From: Bradyrhizobium iriomotense
Lineage (GTDB): Bacteria; Pseudomonadota; Alphaproteobacteria; Rhizobiales; Xanthobacteraceae
Direction of reading: 5' to 3'
Assembly: GCF_018129405.1 (NCBI RefSeq)
Contig: NZ_JAFCLP010000003.1
Location: 273,501-337,500 of the forward strand
Length of the DNA stretch: 64,000 nucleotides
This document shows positions 48,645 to 60,923 of this stretch, in pieces. Both the position numbers and the translations under genes were made by a program. The first letter of the stretch is position 1. Each line of letters opens with the position of its first letter. Under the pieces are notes generated by a model. That model was not told the DNA's origin. It did no database searches and was given only the letters and a program-made list of their open reading frames with translations.

Positions 48645-49199
48645 TTACTTCGACGCCGTCGGCAGCGGCTGCGGATGCTCCGACAGCGAGTTCAGATAGG
48701 CGATAACGTCGGCGCGCTCGGAATCCTTGGGGATACCGGCGAAGCCCATCGCGGTGCCCGGGATGAATCCCTTCGGATTGGCGATGAACTTGTTGAGGTC
48801 GTCGAAGGTCCAGGTGCCGCCCTTGCCCTTCATCGCGGCCGAGAAGTTGAAGCCACCACGGCCCTGGCCCCTGGCCTCGCCGACGACGCCATAGAGGTTC
48901 GGACCGACGCGATTCGGGCCGCCCTTCTCGAAGGTGTGGCAGGCGCCGCACTTCTTGGCGGCGGCCGCGCCCTTCTCGACCGAGGCGGTCTGGAGCAGCT
49001 TTTCGATCGGCTCGGAGGAGGCCGCGGCAGCGCCGCCTTCCTTGCCGTGGCCGGCGTCTTCCTTCACCGCGATCTCGAAACCCGGCTTTTCCGGCATCTT
49101 GGGGGAGAACAGCGCACTCGCGGTGAAGCTCGTCACCAGCAGGATGAGACAGGTGCCGAGCACGGCACCGAGAATCTTGTTGAGTTCGAAAGAGTCCAT
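48645..49199 (-). CDS. cycM: membrane-anchored c-type cytochrome CycM (cytochrome c552-like)
   Basis: A 184-residue protein. An uncleaved N-terminal helix ([23 protein letters not shown]) anchors a periplasmic class I cytochrome c. The heme motif CGACH lies near residue 96, followed by [11 protein letters not shown], and the axial Met is in [11 protein letters not shown]. The length and layout match CycM of Bradyrhizobium, which passes electrons from the bc1 complex to the aa3 oxidase. The ATG at 49199 begins the anchor. It is divergent from kdsB. Confidence 0.95.
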   Translation of the reverse strand: MDSFELNKILGAVLGTCLILLVTSFTASALFSPKMPEKPGFEIAVKEDAGHGKEGGAAAASSEPIEKLLQTASVEKGAAAAKKCGACHTFEKGGPNRVGPNLYGVVGEARGQGRGGFNFSAAMKGKGGTWTFDDLNKFIANPKGFIPGTAMGFAGIPKDSERADVIAYLNSLSEHPQPLPTASK

Positions 49200-49435
49200 T
49201 TCCGGCCAGGCCCCACACCGCAAGAAGGAAACAGCGGCCCAAGCGGCCGCCAGGACGAGCCTCGGGAGAATCAGAACGTTCCTTGTTGTTTCCCCGAGTT
49301 TTGCCACTGAGATATCGGTTTGCCCGGGGTCTGGCAACCCGTATAAGCGACCCGGCTTCGAACCCGTCCCCACCCCATTTCTCGGCGCGGAAAACGCTCC
49401 GTTTCCAGGCCCTTGACCCCAGACCTTTGAACCCA

Positions 49436-50176
49436 ATGATCGATCCCCGCATCCTGGTGCTGATCCCGGCCCGCATGGCCGCCACCCGCCTGCCCGGCAA
49501 GCCGCTCGCCGATATCGCGGGCCTGCCGATGATCGTGCATGTGCTGCGCCGTGCGGAAGCCGCCGGCATCGGCCGGGTTGCGGTAGCCACGGACACGGAC
49601 GAAATCGCCTCGGTCGTGACCGCCCATGGCGGCGAGGCCGTGATGACCCGCGCCGACCATCCTTCCGGCTCCGACCGCATCCACGAGGCCATGCAGAAGC
49701 TCGATCCCGCGGGCAAGGCCGAGATCGTGATCAATCTCCAGGGCGATTTCCCGACCATCACGCCGGCAACCATCCGCGAGGTGCTGCCGCCCTTTGACGA
49801 TCCCGCGGTCGACATCGTGACGCTGGCCTCGCAGATCCACACCGAGGAGGAGGACCTCGCGCCGAGCGTGGTGAAGGCCATCGGCTCGCCGATCGGGCCG
49901 AAGCGATTGCGTGCACTTTATTTCACCCGCGCCACCGCCCCTTACGGCGACGGACCGCGATACCACCACATCGGCCTTTATGCCTATCGCCGCGCGGCGC
50001 TGGAGCGGTTCGTGTCGCTGCCGCCCTCGCCCCTCGAAAAACAGGAGAGCCTGGAGCAGCTCCGGGCAGTGGAGGCCGGCATGCGCATCGACATCATGAT
50101 CGTCGACAGCGTACCCCGCGGCGTCGACACGCCGCCCGATCTCGAAACCGCGCGCAGCCTCCTTTCCAAATCCTGA
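49436..50176 (+). CDS. kdsB: 3-deoxy-manno-octulosonate cytidylyltransferase KdsB
   Basis: A 246-residue cytoplasmic enzyme that makes CMP-Kdo for lipopolysaccharide core synthesis. Motifs are [19 protein letters not shown] (nucleotide binding), [15 protein letters not shown] and [12 protein letters not shown]. The ATG at 49436 is preferred, since the residues before it are not conserved-looking. It is followed 21 nt later by pheA, and the two are probably co-transcribed. Confidence 0.96.
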   Translation: MIDPRILVLIPARMAATRLPGKPLADIAGLPMIVHVLRRAEAAGIGRVAVATDTDEIASVVTAHGGEAVMTRADHPSGSDRIHEAMQKLDPAGKAEIVINLQGDFPTITPATIREVLPPFDDPAVDIVTLASQIHTEEEDLAPSVVKAIGSPIGPKRLRALYFTRATAPYGDGPRYHHIGLYAYRRAALERFVSLPPSPLEKQESLEQLRAVEAGMRIDIMIVDSVPRGVDTPPDLETARSLLSKS

Positions 50177-50197
50177 GCCGCTGCTACAAGGCCGACC

Positions 50198-51055
50198 ATG
50201 AGCAAGATGAAGATCGCATTCCAGGGCGAACCCGGAGCCAATTCCCACATCGCCATCGTCGAGGCCTACCCCGACGCCGAGCCGATGCCCTGCGCCACGT
50301 TTGAAGACGCGCTGTCGGCGATCTCCTCGGGCGAGGCCGATCTCGGCATGATCCCGATCGAGAATTCGGTCGCCGGCCGCGTCGCCGACATCCATCACCT
50401 CTTGCCGGCCTCCGGCCTGTTCATCATCGGCGAATGGTTCTTGCCGGTCCGCCATCAGCTGATGGCGGTGAAAGGAACCAAGCTCGAAGACATCAAGAGC
50501 GTCGAGAGCCATGTGCACGCGCTCGGTCAGTGCCGGCGCATCATCCGCAAGCTCGGCATCAAGCCGATCGTGCACGCCGACACCGCCGGCAGCGCCCGCG
50601 ACATTTCCGAGCGAAAGGACAAGACCGTCGCCGCGATCGCCTCGCGCCTCGCCGCCAAGATTTACGGCCTCGACATCCTCGCCGAGGACATCGAGGACGA
50701 GGCCCATAACACCACGCGCTTCGTGGTGCTGGCCCGCGACCCGAAATGGGCCGCGCAAGGCTCGGGCCCGCTGGTCACCACTTTTGTATTCCGGGTGCGC
50801 AATCTTCCCGCAGCGCTCTACAAGGCGCTCGGCGGCTTCGCCACCAACGGCGTCAACATGACCAAGCTCGAGAGCTACATGGTCGACGGCAATTTCTTCG
50901 CCACGCAGTTCTACGCCGACGTCGACGGCCACCCTGAGGACAAGGGCCTTGCCTTCGCCATCGAGGAGCTGAAATTCTTCTCGCGCGAATTCCGCATCGT
51001 CGGCGTCTATCCGGGGCATCCGTTCCGCGCGACATTCAGCGAGTCGCAGGATTGA
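50198..51055 (+). CDS. pheA: prephenate dehydratase PheA (monofunctional, with ACT domain)
   Basis: A 285-residue enzyme converting prephenate to phenylpyruvate for phenylalanine synthesis. The catalytic domain (about 4-185) has FQGEPGANSHIA, MIPIENSVAGRVADIH and the TRF motif in HNTTRFVVLA. An ACT regulatory domain (about 200-280) has ALYKALGGFATNGVNMTKLES and is the usual site of feedback inhibition by Phe. There is no chorismate mutase domain. It follows kdsB closely. Confidence 0.96.
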   Translation: MSKMKIAFQGEPGANSHIAIVEAYPDAEPMPCATFEDALSAISSGEADLGMIPIENSVAGRVADIHHLLPASGLFIIGEWFLPVRHQLMAVKGTKLEDIKSVESHVHALGQCRRIIRKLGIKPIVHADTAGSARDISERKDKTVAAIASRLAAKIYGLDILAEDIEDEAHNTTRFVVLARDPKWAAQGSGPLVTTFVFRVRNLPAALYKALGGFATNGVNMTKLESYMVDGNFFATQFYADVDGHPEDKGLAFAIEELKFFSREFRIVGVYPGHPFRATFSESQD

Positions 51056-51057
51056 CC

Positions 51058-51178
51058 GTCGCCCCGGCGAAGGCCGGGGCCCATAACCACCGGCCTCAGT
51101 TGGTGCGCACGCTGCCAGTTGCCAATCTTCGCCAAACGTCCGTCTCGGAGTATGGGTCCCGGCCTTCGCCGGGACGAC
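51058..51178. repeat. palindromic repeat after pheA (GTCG-CCCCGGCGAAGGCC variant)
   Basis: The left arm GTCGCCCCGGCGAAGGCCGG runs on into GGCCCATAACC (51058-51088). The right arm TATGGGTCCCGGCCTTCGCC runs on into GGGACGAC (51151-51178). The spacer contains TCTTCGCCAAAC, a word also present in the related elements at 57533-57659 and 62541-62692. It lies between convergent pheA and the oxidoreductase gene, starting three bases after the pheA stop, and may serve as a terminator. Confidence 0.85.
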
Positions 51179-51181
51179 AGC

Positions 51182-52198
51182 TTAAGCCGCCTGCTTCGCC
51201 AGCCCAAACGCCTCCGCCAGCAGCGAATACGACCTCTTCCGCGCCTCGTGATCGTACACGGCGGTGATCATCATCAGCTCGTCCGGCTTGCTCGCATCGA
51301 TCAGCGGCTGCAGCTTTTGCTGCACCGTCGCCGGATTGCCGACGAACAGGCGCGAGCGGTTGCGGGCAATCGAGGTGCGCTCGGAATCGGAGTAAGGATA
51401 GGCCAGCGCCTCCTCGACGCTCGGCAGCGGCAGATATTGGCCGCGGTCGCGGCGGAGGCGATTGAGGTCGAACGACGTCGCGAGCTTTTCGGCCGCCTCG
51501 TCCGTCTCCGCCGCAATGACGGCCACCGCGAGGATCGCATGCGGGCTCGCACGCCAGGCCGACGGCTGGAAGCGATTGCGGTAATGTACCATCGCGTCGA
51601 TCGCATCGTGGGATGCGAAATGATGCGCGAAGGCGAAGCCCATGCCGACTTGCGCGGCGAGCTCCGAAGAATAATCGCTGGAGCCGAGCAGCCAGATCGG
51701 CGGCAGGGCGGTGTCGTCGGGCATCGCCACGACGTTGTTGTAGGGGTGACCTGACGGAAATTCGCGCGTCTCCCACAGGATCAGTTCGTGCAGCCGCTCC
51801 AGGAAATCGTCGCCCTCGCGGCGATCGAGCCGGCTGCGCAGCGCGTAGGCCGTGGCGCCGTCGGTGCCGGGCGCGCGGCCGAGCCCAAGGTCGATGCGGC
51901 CGGGAAACAGCGCCTCCAGCATCTTGAAGCGCTCGGCCACGACCAGCGGCGCGTGGTTGGGCAGCATCACGCCGCCTGAGCCGACGCGGATGTGCTTCGT
52001 GACCGCCGCGATCTGCCCGATCATCACATCGGGCGCCGGGCTCGCGACCGAGGCGAGGTTGTGATGCTCGGCGAGCCAATAGCGGACATAGCCGAGGCCA
52101 TCGACATGCCGCGCCAGGTCGATGCTGTTGCGCAGCGCCGCGGCCGGCTTGGTGCCTGTGGTGACGACGGAGAGGTCGAGGACTGAGAGCGGGATCAT
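51182..52198 (-). CDS. LLM-class flavin-dependent oxidoreductase
   Basis: A 338-residue TIM-barrel protein of the luciferase-like monooxygenase family, LuxA/MsnO3 type. It has [59 protein letters not shown] and [23 protein letters not shown]. Such proteins use reduced flavin to oxidise diverse substrates; many have no known substrate. It stands alone and is convergent with pheA. Confidence 0.92.
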   Translation of the reverse strand: MIPLSVLDLSVVTTGTKPAAALRNSIDLARHVDGLGYVRYWLAEHHNLASVASPAPDVMIGQIAAVTKHIRVGSGGVMLPNHAPLVVAERFKMLEALFPGRIDLGLGRAPGTDGATAYALRSRLDRREGDDFLERLHELILWETREFPSGHPYNNVVAMPDDTALPPIWLLGSSDYSSELAAQVGMGFAFAHHFASHDAIDAMVHYRNRFQPSAWRASPHAILAVAVIAAETDEAAEKLATSFDLNRLRRDRGQYLPLPSVEEALAYPYSDSERTSIARNRSRLFVGNPATVQQKLQPLIDASKPDELMMITAVYDHEARKRSYSLLAEAFGLAKQAA

Positions 52199-52589
52199 GG
52201 CGGGTTAACGTAGTGAAGGGCCGCGCGGCGGCAATGGGTCGGCGACGCAGGTCTGGCGTGTGAGGGCCGCGCCTGTGCGCCCGCCAACTGTGACGTTGGG
52301 ACGAAGGCAGCACGAGAAACACAATCATCACACTGCCCACCCCGGCTTTGGCGGTACTGTACTCCCGCTAATCTACGTCAAATATTTAAATTTACTATAT
52401 AATTTCTACATCCGCCGATATCCCACCCGGATTTGAAAATGGCAGAAAAATACCACACCATCTAACACAAGTGGGCGATTTCCCATTCCCAATGGGCTGT
52501 CGACCTTTCGGGCTTTGCCCTATCTTAGGCTCTCCCAATCTAGACCCGACGGCCGGCCAGACCTGGCGGGATCCTTAGCGAGTGGTGCC
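52199..52589. other. regulatory gap upstream of metF, AT-rich in the middle
   Basis: About 390 nt between the divergent oxidoreductase and metF. The stretch 52370-52480 is strikingly AT-rich, with CAAATATTTAAATTTACTAT, and probably contains promoters. A small hairpin CCCATT-CCC-AATGGG lies at 52482-52496 in the likely metF leader. No known SAM or SAH riboswitch pattern could be recognised by eye, although such a switch would be expected for metF-metH in some bacteria. No gene is supported here. Confidence 0.5.
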
Positions 52590-53510
52590 ATGACTGACCT
52601 GACGACCCCTGCGACAGCCGACCGGCAAGACGGGCACCTGAAGCGGCCTGCGATCTCCTTCGAGTTCTTTCCGCCCAAGACCGAGGAGATGGAGCGCAAT
52701 CTCTGGGAGACCATCAACCGGCTGGCCCCGCTCGACCCGAAATTCGTCTCGGTGACCTATGGCGCCGGCGGCTCGACACGGGAGCGCACCCACTCCACCA
52801 TCACGCGCATCCTGAAGGAGACTGCGCTGCTGCCGGCGGCGCATCTGACCTGCGTCGGCGCCTCGCGCGGCGAGATCGACGAGATCGTCGACCGCTATCA
52901 CGAGGTCGGCGTCCGCCACATCGTGGCCTTGCGCGGTGATCCCGCCGGCGGCATCGGCACGCCCTACTCCAGCCATCCCGACGGCTACCAGAGCTCCGCG
53001 GACCTCGTCGCTGGGATCAAGAGGCGGCACGCGGATATCGAAGTGTCAGTCTCGGCCTATCCCGAGAAGCACCCCGAGGCGCGCGACTTCGACGCCGATC
53101 TCGACACGCTGAAGGCCAAGGTCGATGCCGGCGCGACGCGCGCGATCACCCAGGTGTTCTTCGATAACGACTTTTACTTCCGCTATCTCGACCGCGTCCG
53201 CGCGCGCGGCATCGACATTCCGGTCGTGCCGGGCATCATGCCCATGCACAATTTCAAGCAGGCGCGCAATTTCGTCACCCGGAACGGCACCTCCGTGCCC
53301 GACTGGCTCGCCGCGAAGTTCGAGGGCCTCGATGACGATGCCGAGACGCGCAAGCTGGTGGCCGCGACCGTCGCGGCCGGCCAGGTGCAGAAGCTCGCCA
53401 AGCACGGCGTCGACACCTTTCATTTCTACACCATGAACCGCGCCGATCTCGTGTTCGCGATCAGCCATTTGCTCGGCATTCGCGCCAAGAGCGCCCAGAA
53501 GGCTGCGTAA
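52590..53510 (+). CDS. metF: 5,10-methylenetetrahydrofolate reductase MetF
   Basis: A 306-residue flavoenzyme that reduces methylene-tetrahydrofolate to 5-methyl-tetrahydrofolate, the methyl donor used by MetH. Visible motifs are SFEFFPPKT (with the catalytic Glu), VSVTYGAGGSTR, HLTCVGASR, ALRGDPAGG, TQVFFDNDFYFRYLDR and VPGIMPM. The ATG at 52590 is preferred over a TTG 75 nt upstream. It is six bases before metH, so the two form a tight operon. Confidence 0.97.
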   Translation: MTDLTTPATADRQDGHLKRPAISFEFFPPKTEEMERNLWETINRLAPLDPKFVSVTYGAGGSTRERTHSTITRILKETALLPAAHLTCVGASRGEIDEIVDRYHEVGVRHIVALRGDPAGGIGTPYSSHPDGYQSSADLVAGIKRRHADIEVSVSAYPEKHPEARDFDADLDTLKAKVDAGATRAITQVFFDNDFYFRYLDRVRARGIDIPVVPGIMPMHNFKQARNFVTRNGTSVPDWLAAKFEGLDDDAETRKLVAATVAAGQVQKLAKHGVDTFHFYTMNRADLVFAISHLLGIRAKSAQKAA

Positions 53511-53516
53511 GAGAAG

Positions 53517-57356
<3,840 letters not shown>

Positions 57357-57385
57357 TCGCGCCTTCCAAAACAAAAATGCGAAAA

Positions 57386-57413
57386 CAACCCCATGCACAG
57401 TAGAATGGGGTTG
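57386..57413. other. hairpin after metH
   Basis: CAACCCCAT at 57386-57394 and ATGGGGTTG at 57405-57413 form a perfect 9-bp stem with loop GCACAGTAGA, 30 nt after the metH stop. No U-run follows, so it is at best an imperfect terminator. The CCCCATGCACAGTAG word is, as I recall, frequent in Bradyrhizobium intergenic DNA. The rest of the 353-nt gap holds a palindromic repeat and no gene. Confidence 0.6.
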
Positions 57414-57532
57414 AAAGGATTGACGAATTTCGGTCTTGCCGAAACGGCCTTGCGGCGTCGGGCAAAACAGCGGTAATATTTCATCATCGCCCGTCGTCGT
57501 CGGTAAGGGAGCGCGCGCGCCACACCGTCGGT

Positions 57533-57659
57533 GTCGTCCTGGCGAAGGCCAGGACCCATACCGCGTGATCCATCGATCAGAAGCGATAGCAATACCGAAC
57601 GACGAATCTTCGCCAAACTGCGCCCTGGGGTAATGGGTCCTGGCTTTCGCCAGGACGAC
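57533..57659. repeat. palindromic repeat between metH and the GST gene
   Basis: The left arm GTCGTCCTGGCGAAGGCCAG runs on into GACCCATA (57533-57560). The right arm ends TGGCTTTCGCCAGGACGAC at 57659. The spacer contains ATCTTCGCCAAACTG. It belongs to the same family as the element in the ureF-ureG gap. It separates convergent genes. Confidence 0.88.
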
Positions 57660-57709
57660 ATTGGAGAAGCAGCGCGTGCGCAGCCACTTCGCCATGACGG
57701 TTTCGTTGC

Positions 57710-58339
57710 TCATCCCTTCGGCGGGGCCAGCGGCTGCACGATTTCCTGGAATGGCGCCAGCGCGTCGCAGCGCTCGGCATGCGCTGACAACGCCGGATAC
57801 CGCGCGGCATCGAACAGCTGCGGATGGGCTTCGCGGGTGAAGCGGACGACGCAGGCGACCACGATGTCGGCATGGCCGATGCGGTCACCCAGCCAGTACG
57901 GCGTCGTCACCTTGACGCGCTCGGCTTCCAGCACCTTCAGGACGTCGCCGATCTGTGCCTGGCAGCGCTCGACCCATAGCGCGAGCTGCTCCTTCCGCAG
58001 CACGCGCTCGTAGAGCAGGCTGACCGCCTTGTCGCCGAGACCGGAGGCGAGCGCGCAGATGCGCAGGTGCTTGCGCCGCCCGGCGCCGCTGCGCGGCAGC
58101 ATCGCTCTCTCCGCGCCGACCAGCTCGTCGAGATAATCGAGGATGCTTGCGCTCTCGATCAGCGCCTCGCCGTCGTCGAGCACCAGCGTCGGCACGCGCC
58201 GCAGCGGGTTATACGGTGCAATCTTGTCGGCATCGCCGAAAGTCGACCACGGCTTGTGCTCGAAAGCGAGCCCGTAAAGCCGCAGCGCAATCGCGACGCG
58301 GCGGACGAAGGGGGAATCATATTGGCCGATCAGGAACAT
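57710..58339 (-). CDS. glutathione S-transferase family protein
   Basis: A 209-residue protein. The thioredoxin-like N-domain (about 1-80) has GQYDSPFVRRVAIALRLYGL, RRVPTLVLDDGEALIESASI (glutathione-binding cis-Pro and Glu-Ser pair) and DYLDELVG. A helical C-domain follows. Ser9 is the likely catalytic residue. Substrate unknown. It is 143 nt downstream of the ArsR gene on the same strand and may share its transcript. Confidence 0.93.
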   Translation of the reverse strand: MFLIGQYDSPFVRRVAIALRLYGLAFEHKPWSTFGDADKIAPYNPLRRVPTLVLDDGEALIESASILDYLDELVGAERAMLPRSGAGRRKHLRICALASGLGDKAVSLLYERVLRKEQLALWVERCQAQIGDVLKVLEAERVKVTTPYWLGDRIGHADIVVACVVRFTREAHPQLFDAARYPALSAHAERCDALAPFQEIVQPLAPPKG

Positions 58340-58482
58340 GGTTCGCGCTCTTCTGGTTCATTGGACAAGGCAGGGCCGATCAGTATCCTCGGGAAGAGCG
58401 GCGCGGCGCAAGGAAGATGTTGGACATGGAGCATTGAGCCGGATGCATCGGCGCGCTCGACAGCATCACGCGCACCGCGCGC

Positions 58483-58785
58483 TCAAAGACCGTCCCGGAT
58501 CTCGCGCTTGATGGCGGCGATCGCGGTTTCGTTGCGCTTGTACATCGTCCACTGCTTGATCCGCTTGGCGCGTACCAGCTTTGCCGCCGTCAGCACCCGC
58601 ATGTGCTCGCTCAACGTCGGTGCGCTGACGCCGAGCTTTTCGGCGATCAGCAGTCCGCAGACGCCGTCCTTGACCAGATCGCCATCGGCCTGCTCGCGGA
58701 AATGCTTTCGCGGATCCCGCAGCCAATCCAGGATTTGCAGGCGGCGTTCGTTGGCGAGCGCCCGCAAGGCGACGGCAAATTTCAT
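58483..58785 (-). CDS. ArsR-family transcriptional regulator
   Basis: A 100-residue winged-helix repressor. It starts FAVALRALANERRLQILDWL. A recognition helix LGVSAPTLSEHMRVLTAAKLV and a wing RIKQWTMYKRNETA follow. It has no clear Cys metal site except one Cys in GVCGLLIAEKL, so the signal may not be a metal. It is divergent from the dehydratase gene. A perfect inverted repeat directly before its start codon suggests autoregulation. Confidence 0.93.
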   Translation of the reverse strand: MKFAVALRALANERRLQILDWLRDPRKHFREQADGDLVKDGVCGLLIAEKLGVSAPTLSEHMRVLTAAKLVRAKRIKQWTMYKRNETAIAAIKREIRDGL

Positions 58786-58801
58786 TTAGCCATTTTGCTA
58801 A
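58786..58801. promoter_or_regulatory. putative operator of the ArsR-family regulator
   Basis: TTAGC-CATTTT-GCTAA is a perfect 5-6-5 inverted repeat. It touches the ATG of the arsR-like gene and lies 48 nt before the divergent dehydratase start. The setting is typical of an ArsR binding site that would control both genes. Promoter elements for either gene would overlap it. Confidence 0.55.
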
Positions 58802-58848
58802 TTACCTAATTGATGTCAACTCTCCCTTGCGCTATTCTGGATGGCATC

Positions 58849-59796
58849 ATGACAGCGACAACGGACATCAATCGGGAGCGGATCGCGGCGACCGAGGCGG
58901 TCATTCGTCCGCATATCAGGCGCACACCGCTCATTCAGGCCGACCTCGCCGATTTCGGCCTGCCGGCGACACGCGTCACGTTCAAGCTCGAGATGCTGCA
59001 GCATTCCGGATCGTTCAAGGCGCGGGGCGCTTTCGCCAATCTGCTGTTGCGGCAGGTGCCGGAGGCCGGCGTCGTCGCGGCATCCGGCGGCAATCACGGC
59101 GCGGCCGTCGCCTATGCTGCGCAGCAGCTCGGCGTTCCCGCCACGATCTTCGTGCCCGATATCACCTCACCGGCCAAGGCCGAGCGCATCAGCGGCTATG
59201 GCGCAAAGCTCGTGATCGCAGGCAACCGCTACGCCGATGCCCTTGCCGCGAGCGAGGCGCATGTCGCGCAGACCGGCGCGCTTGCGATCCATGCCTACGA
59301 CCAGGCCGAAACCCTGCTCGGGCAGGGCAGCGTCGCCCTGGAGCTGGAGCAGGACGCGCCCGACATCGACACGCTGCTGGTGGCGGTCGGCGGCGGCGGG
59401 CTGATCGGCGGCATTGCGGCATGGTGTGCCGGCCGGACGCGCATCGTGGCGGTCGAGCCGGAGCAGTCGCCAACCCTGCATGCCGCCTTCGCGGCCGGCG
59501 CACCGGTCGATGCGCCGGCCGGCGGCATTGCCGCCGACAGCCTCGCGCCGCGACGCGTCGGCTCTTTGATGTTTCCGATCGCGCGCTCCCATGTCGAGCG
59601 CGTCGTCCTCGTCAGCGACGAGGCGATCCGGCAGGCCCAGGCCGCGCTGTGGTCGCGCCTGCGTCTCGTCGCCGAGCCCGGCGGCGCAGCCGCGTTTGCC
59701 GCGCTGCTTTCCGGCCGCTATCGTCCCTCGGCCGGCGAGCGCATCGCGGTGCTGGTCTGCGGCGCCAACACGACGGCGGTGAATTTCGACAGCTAG
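58849..59796 (+). CDS. PLP-dependent threonine/serine dehydratase-like protein
   Basis: A 315-residue fold-type II PLP enzyme without a C-terminal ACT domain, so of the catabolic rather than biosynthetic IlvA kind. The PLP lysine is in HSGSFKARGA (near residue 50), ASGGNHGAAVAYAA follows, and the phosphate loop GGGGLIGG lies near 180. Likely reactions are deamination or racemisation of Ser/Thr or hydroxyaspartate. The ATG at 58849 is used; TTG and ATG starts at 58810-58813 are in frame. It is divergent from the ArsR gene. Confidence 0.88.
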   Translation: MTATTDINRERIAATEAVIRPHIRRTPLIQADLADFGLPATRVTFKLEMLQHSGSFKARGAFANLLLRQVPEAGVVAASGGNHGAAVAYAAQQLGVPATIFVPDITSPAKAERISGYGAKLVIAGNRYADALAASEAHVAQTGALAIHAYDQAETLLGQGSVALELEQDAPDIDTLLVAVGGGGLIGGIAAWCAGRTRIVAVEPEQSPTLHAAFAAGAPVDAPAGGIAADSLAPRRVGSLMFPIARSHVERVVLVSDEAIRQAQAALWSRLRLVAEPGGAAAFAALLSGRYRPSAGERIAVLVCGANTTAVNFDS

Positions 59797-59806
59797 TTGC
59801 AGGCGT

Positions 59807-59885
59807 GTAGCCCGCATGAGCGCAGCGACATGCGGGGACTTCTTGTGAGCGATTCCCCGGATATCGCTTCGCTCATCCGGGCTAC
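59807..59885. repeat. palindromic repeat of the GTAGCCCG...CGGGCTAC family
   Basis: GTAGCCCGCATGAGCGCAGC at the left and TATCGCTTCGCTCATCCGGG followed by CTAC at the right are imperfect inverted arms. The element begins just after the dehydratase stop. It differs from the other palindrome families in the window. Confidence 0.8.
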
Positions 59886-59939
59886 GATGCCGTTACGTGT
59901 TGATGCATCGATTTGAAGGAGAAGAGCAGCACCACGCTC

Positions 59940-60062
59940 CGTCATTGCGAGCCAACGGGTCCGCGCGTGGCGCGGCCCGATGACAGGCTCCGCGAAGCAA
60001 TCCAGAATCCTTCCGCGGCAAGATCCTGGATTGCTTCGTCGCAAGAGCTCCTCGCAATGACG
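59940..60062. repeat. palindromic repeat of the CGTCATTGCGAG...CTCGCAATGACG family
   Basis: The outer arms CGTCATTGCGAG and CTCGCAATGACG are exact complements. An inner pair GAAGCAATCCAG and CTGGATTGCTTC adds a second stem. It lies directly before the end of the GNAT gene and only 54 nt from a repeat of another family. Confidence 0.88.
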
Positions 60063-60081
60063 GTGAGGAGGCAGCCGCACC

Positions 60082-60675
60082 CTATTCGATAATCGGCACA
60101 TGCTTCGCCGCATCGCGCGGCGCCATGCCGTCGAGGCGTGGATCGTCGGCGATCTCGATCTGGCGGCGGAACGGGCGGAAGCCGGAGCGCTGGTAGAATG
60201 CGACGGCGGAGGGATGATCGAAGGTGCAGGTGTGCACCCAGACGCGGCGGACGTCGCGCGACCACGCAATTTCCAGTGCGCGGTTCATCAGGAAGCGGGC
60301 CGCGCCGGTGCCGATCAGCCTCGCGGTGACGCCGAAATAGACCAGCTCGCATTGGCCGGGCTGACGGAAATCCAGCTCCAGCAGGCCTTCGTCGTGACCG
60401 TCGACGGCCAGTGCATAGACTTCGACGCCCGGCGCGTGGATGATTGCGGCGAGCTCCGTGTCGGTCATGCGCGGACGCGAGAACCACAGCCACTCCTCGC
60501 CGACGCGGCGGTAGAGGTCGCGGTACCAGTTGGGCGCGGGGGCGTCGACCTTGCGCAGGGACCACGCGCCTGGCGGATCGGCGCGGCGCGCGGGAGGTGC
60601 GGTCATCTCCAGGTGGGTGACGACGGCGGCGATCTTGCCGGCGGGGACGTCGGAATAGCCGTCGGGGAGGATCAT
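60082..60675 (-). CDS. GNAT-family N-acetyltransferase
   Basis: A 197-residue protein with the GNAT acetyl-CoA loop (VTARLIGTGAARFLMNRALE, near residue 125) and the C-terminal WVHTCTFDHPSAVAFYQRSGF, where the conserved Tyr lies. The substrate is not evident from sequence. The ATG at 60675 is used. A palindromic repeat is upstream, so it is probably transcribed alone. Confidence 0.9.
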   Translation of the reverse strand: MILPDGYSDVPAGKIAAVVTHLEMTAPPARRADPPGAWSLRKVDAPAPNWYRDLYRRVGEEWLWFSRPRMTDTELAAIIHAPGVEVYALAVDGHDEGLLELDFRQPGQCELVYFGVTARLIGTGAARFLMNRALEIAWSRDVRRVWVHTCTFDHPSAVAFYQRSGFRPFRRQIEIADDPRLDGMAPRDAAKHVPIIE

Positions 60676-60718
60676 GGGATGCGTCCCTTTGAAGCTGAAC
60701 GCCGGCCACACACTCCGT

Positions 60719-60842
60719 GTCGTCCTGGCGAAAGCCAGGACCCATTACCACAAGTTGGTCGTTGTTGCGGCAGGCTGGGGCCGATAGCGGTCCAAGGCAA
60801 CTTGGCTCGGTGGTTATGGGTCCTGGCTTTCGCCAGGACGAC
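60719..60842. repeat. palindromic repeat between GNAT and glpK genes
   Basis: The left arm (60719-60751) begins GTCGTCCTGGCGAAAGCC. The right arm (60810-60842) is its reverse complement with one mismatch. The arms are almost the same as those in the ureF-ureG element, while the spacer is different. Confidence 0.9.
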
Positions 60843-60923
60843 GGCGGAGTTTTTGGATGCGCGTCATTCACCTCGGCGGCAGTGTGATCGCCTCCACTAT
60901 TATCAGTGCGCGTTGCGCGCCCG

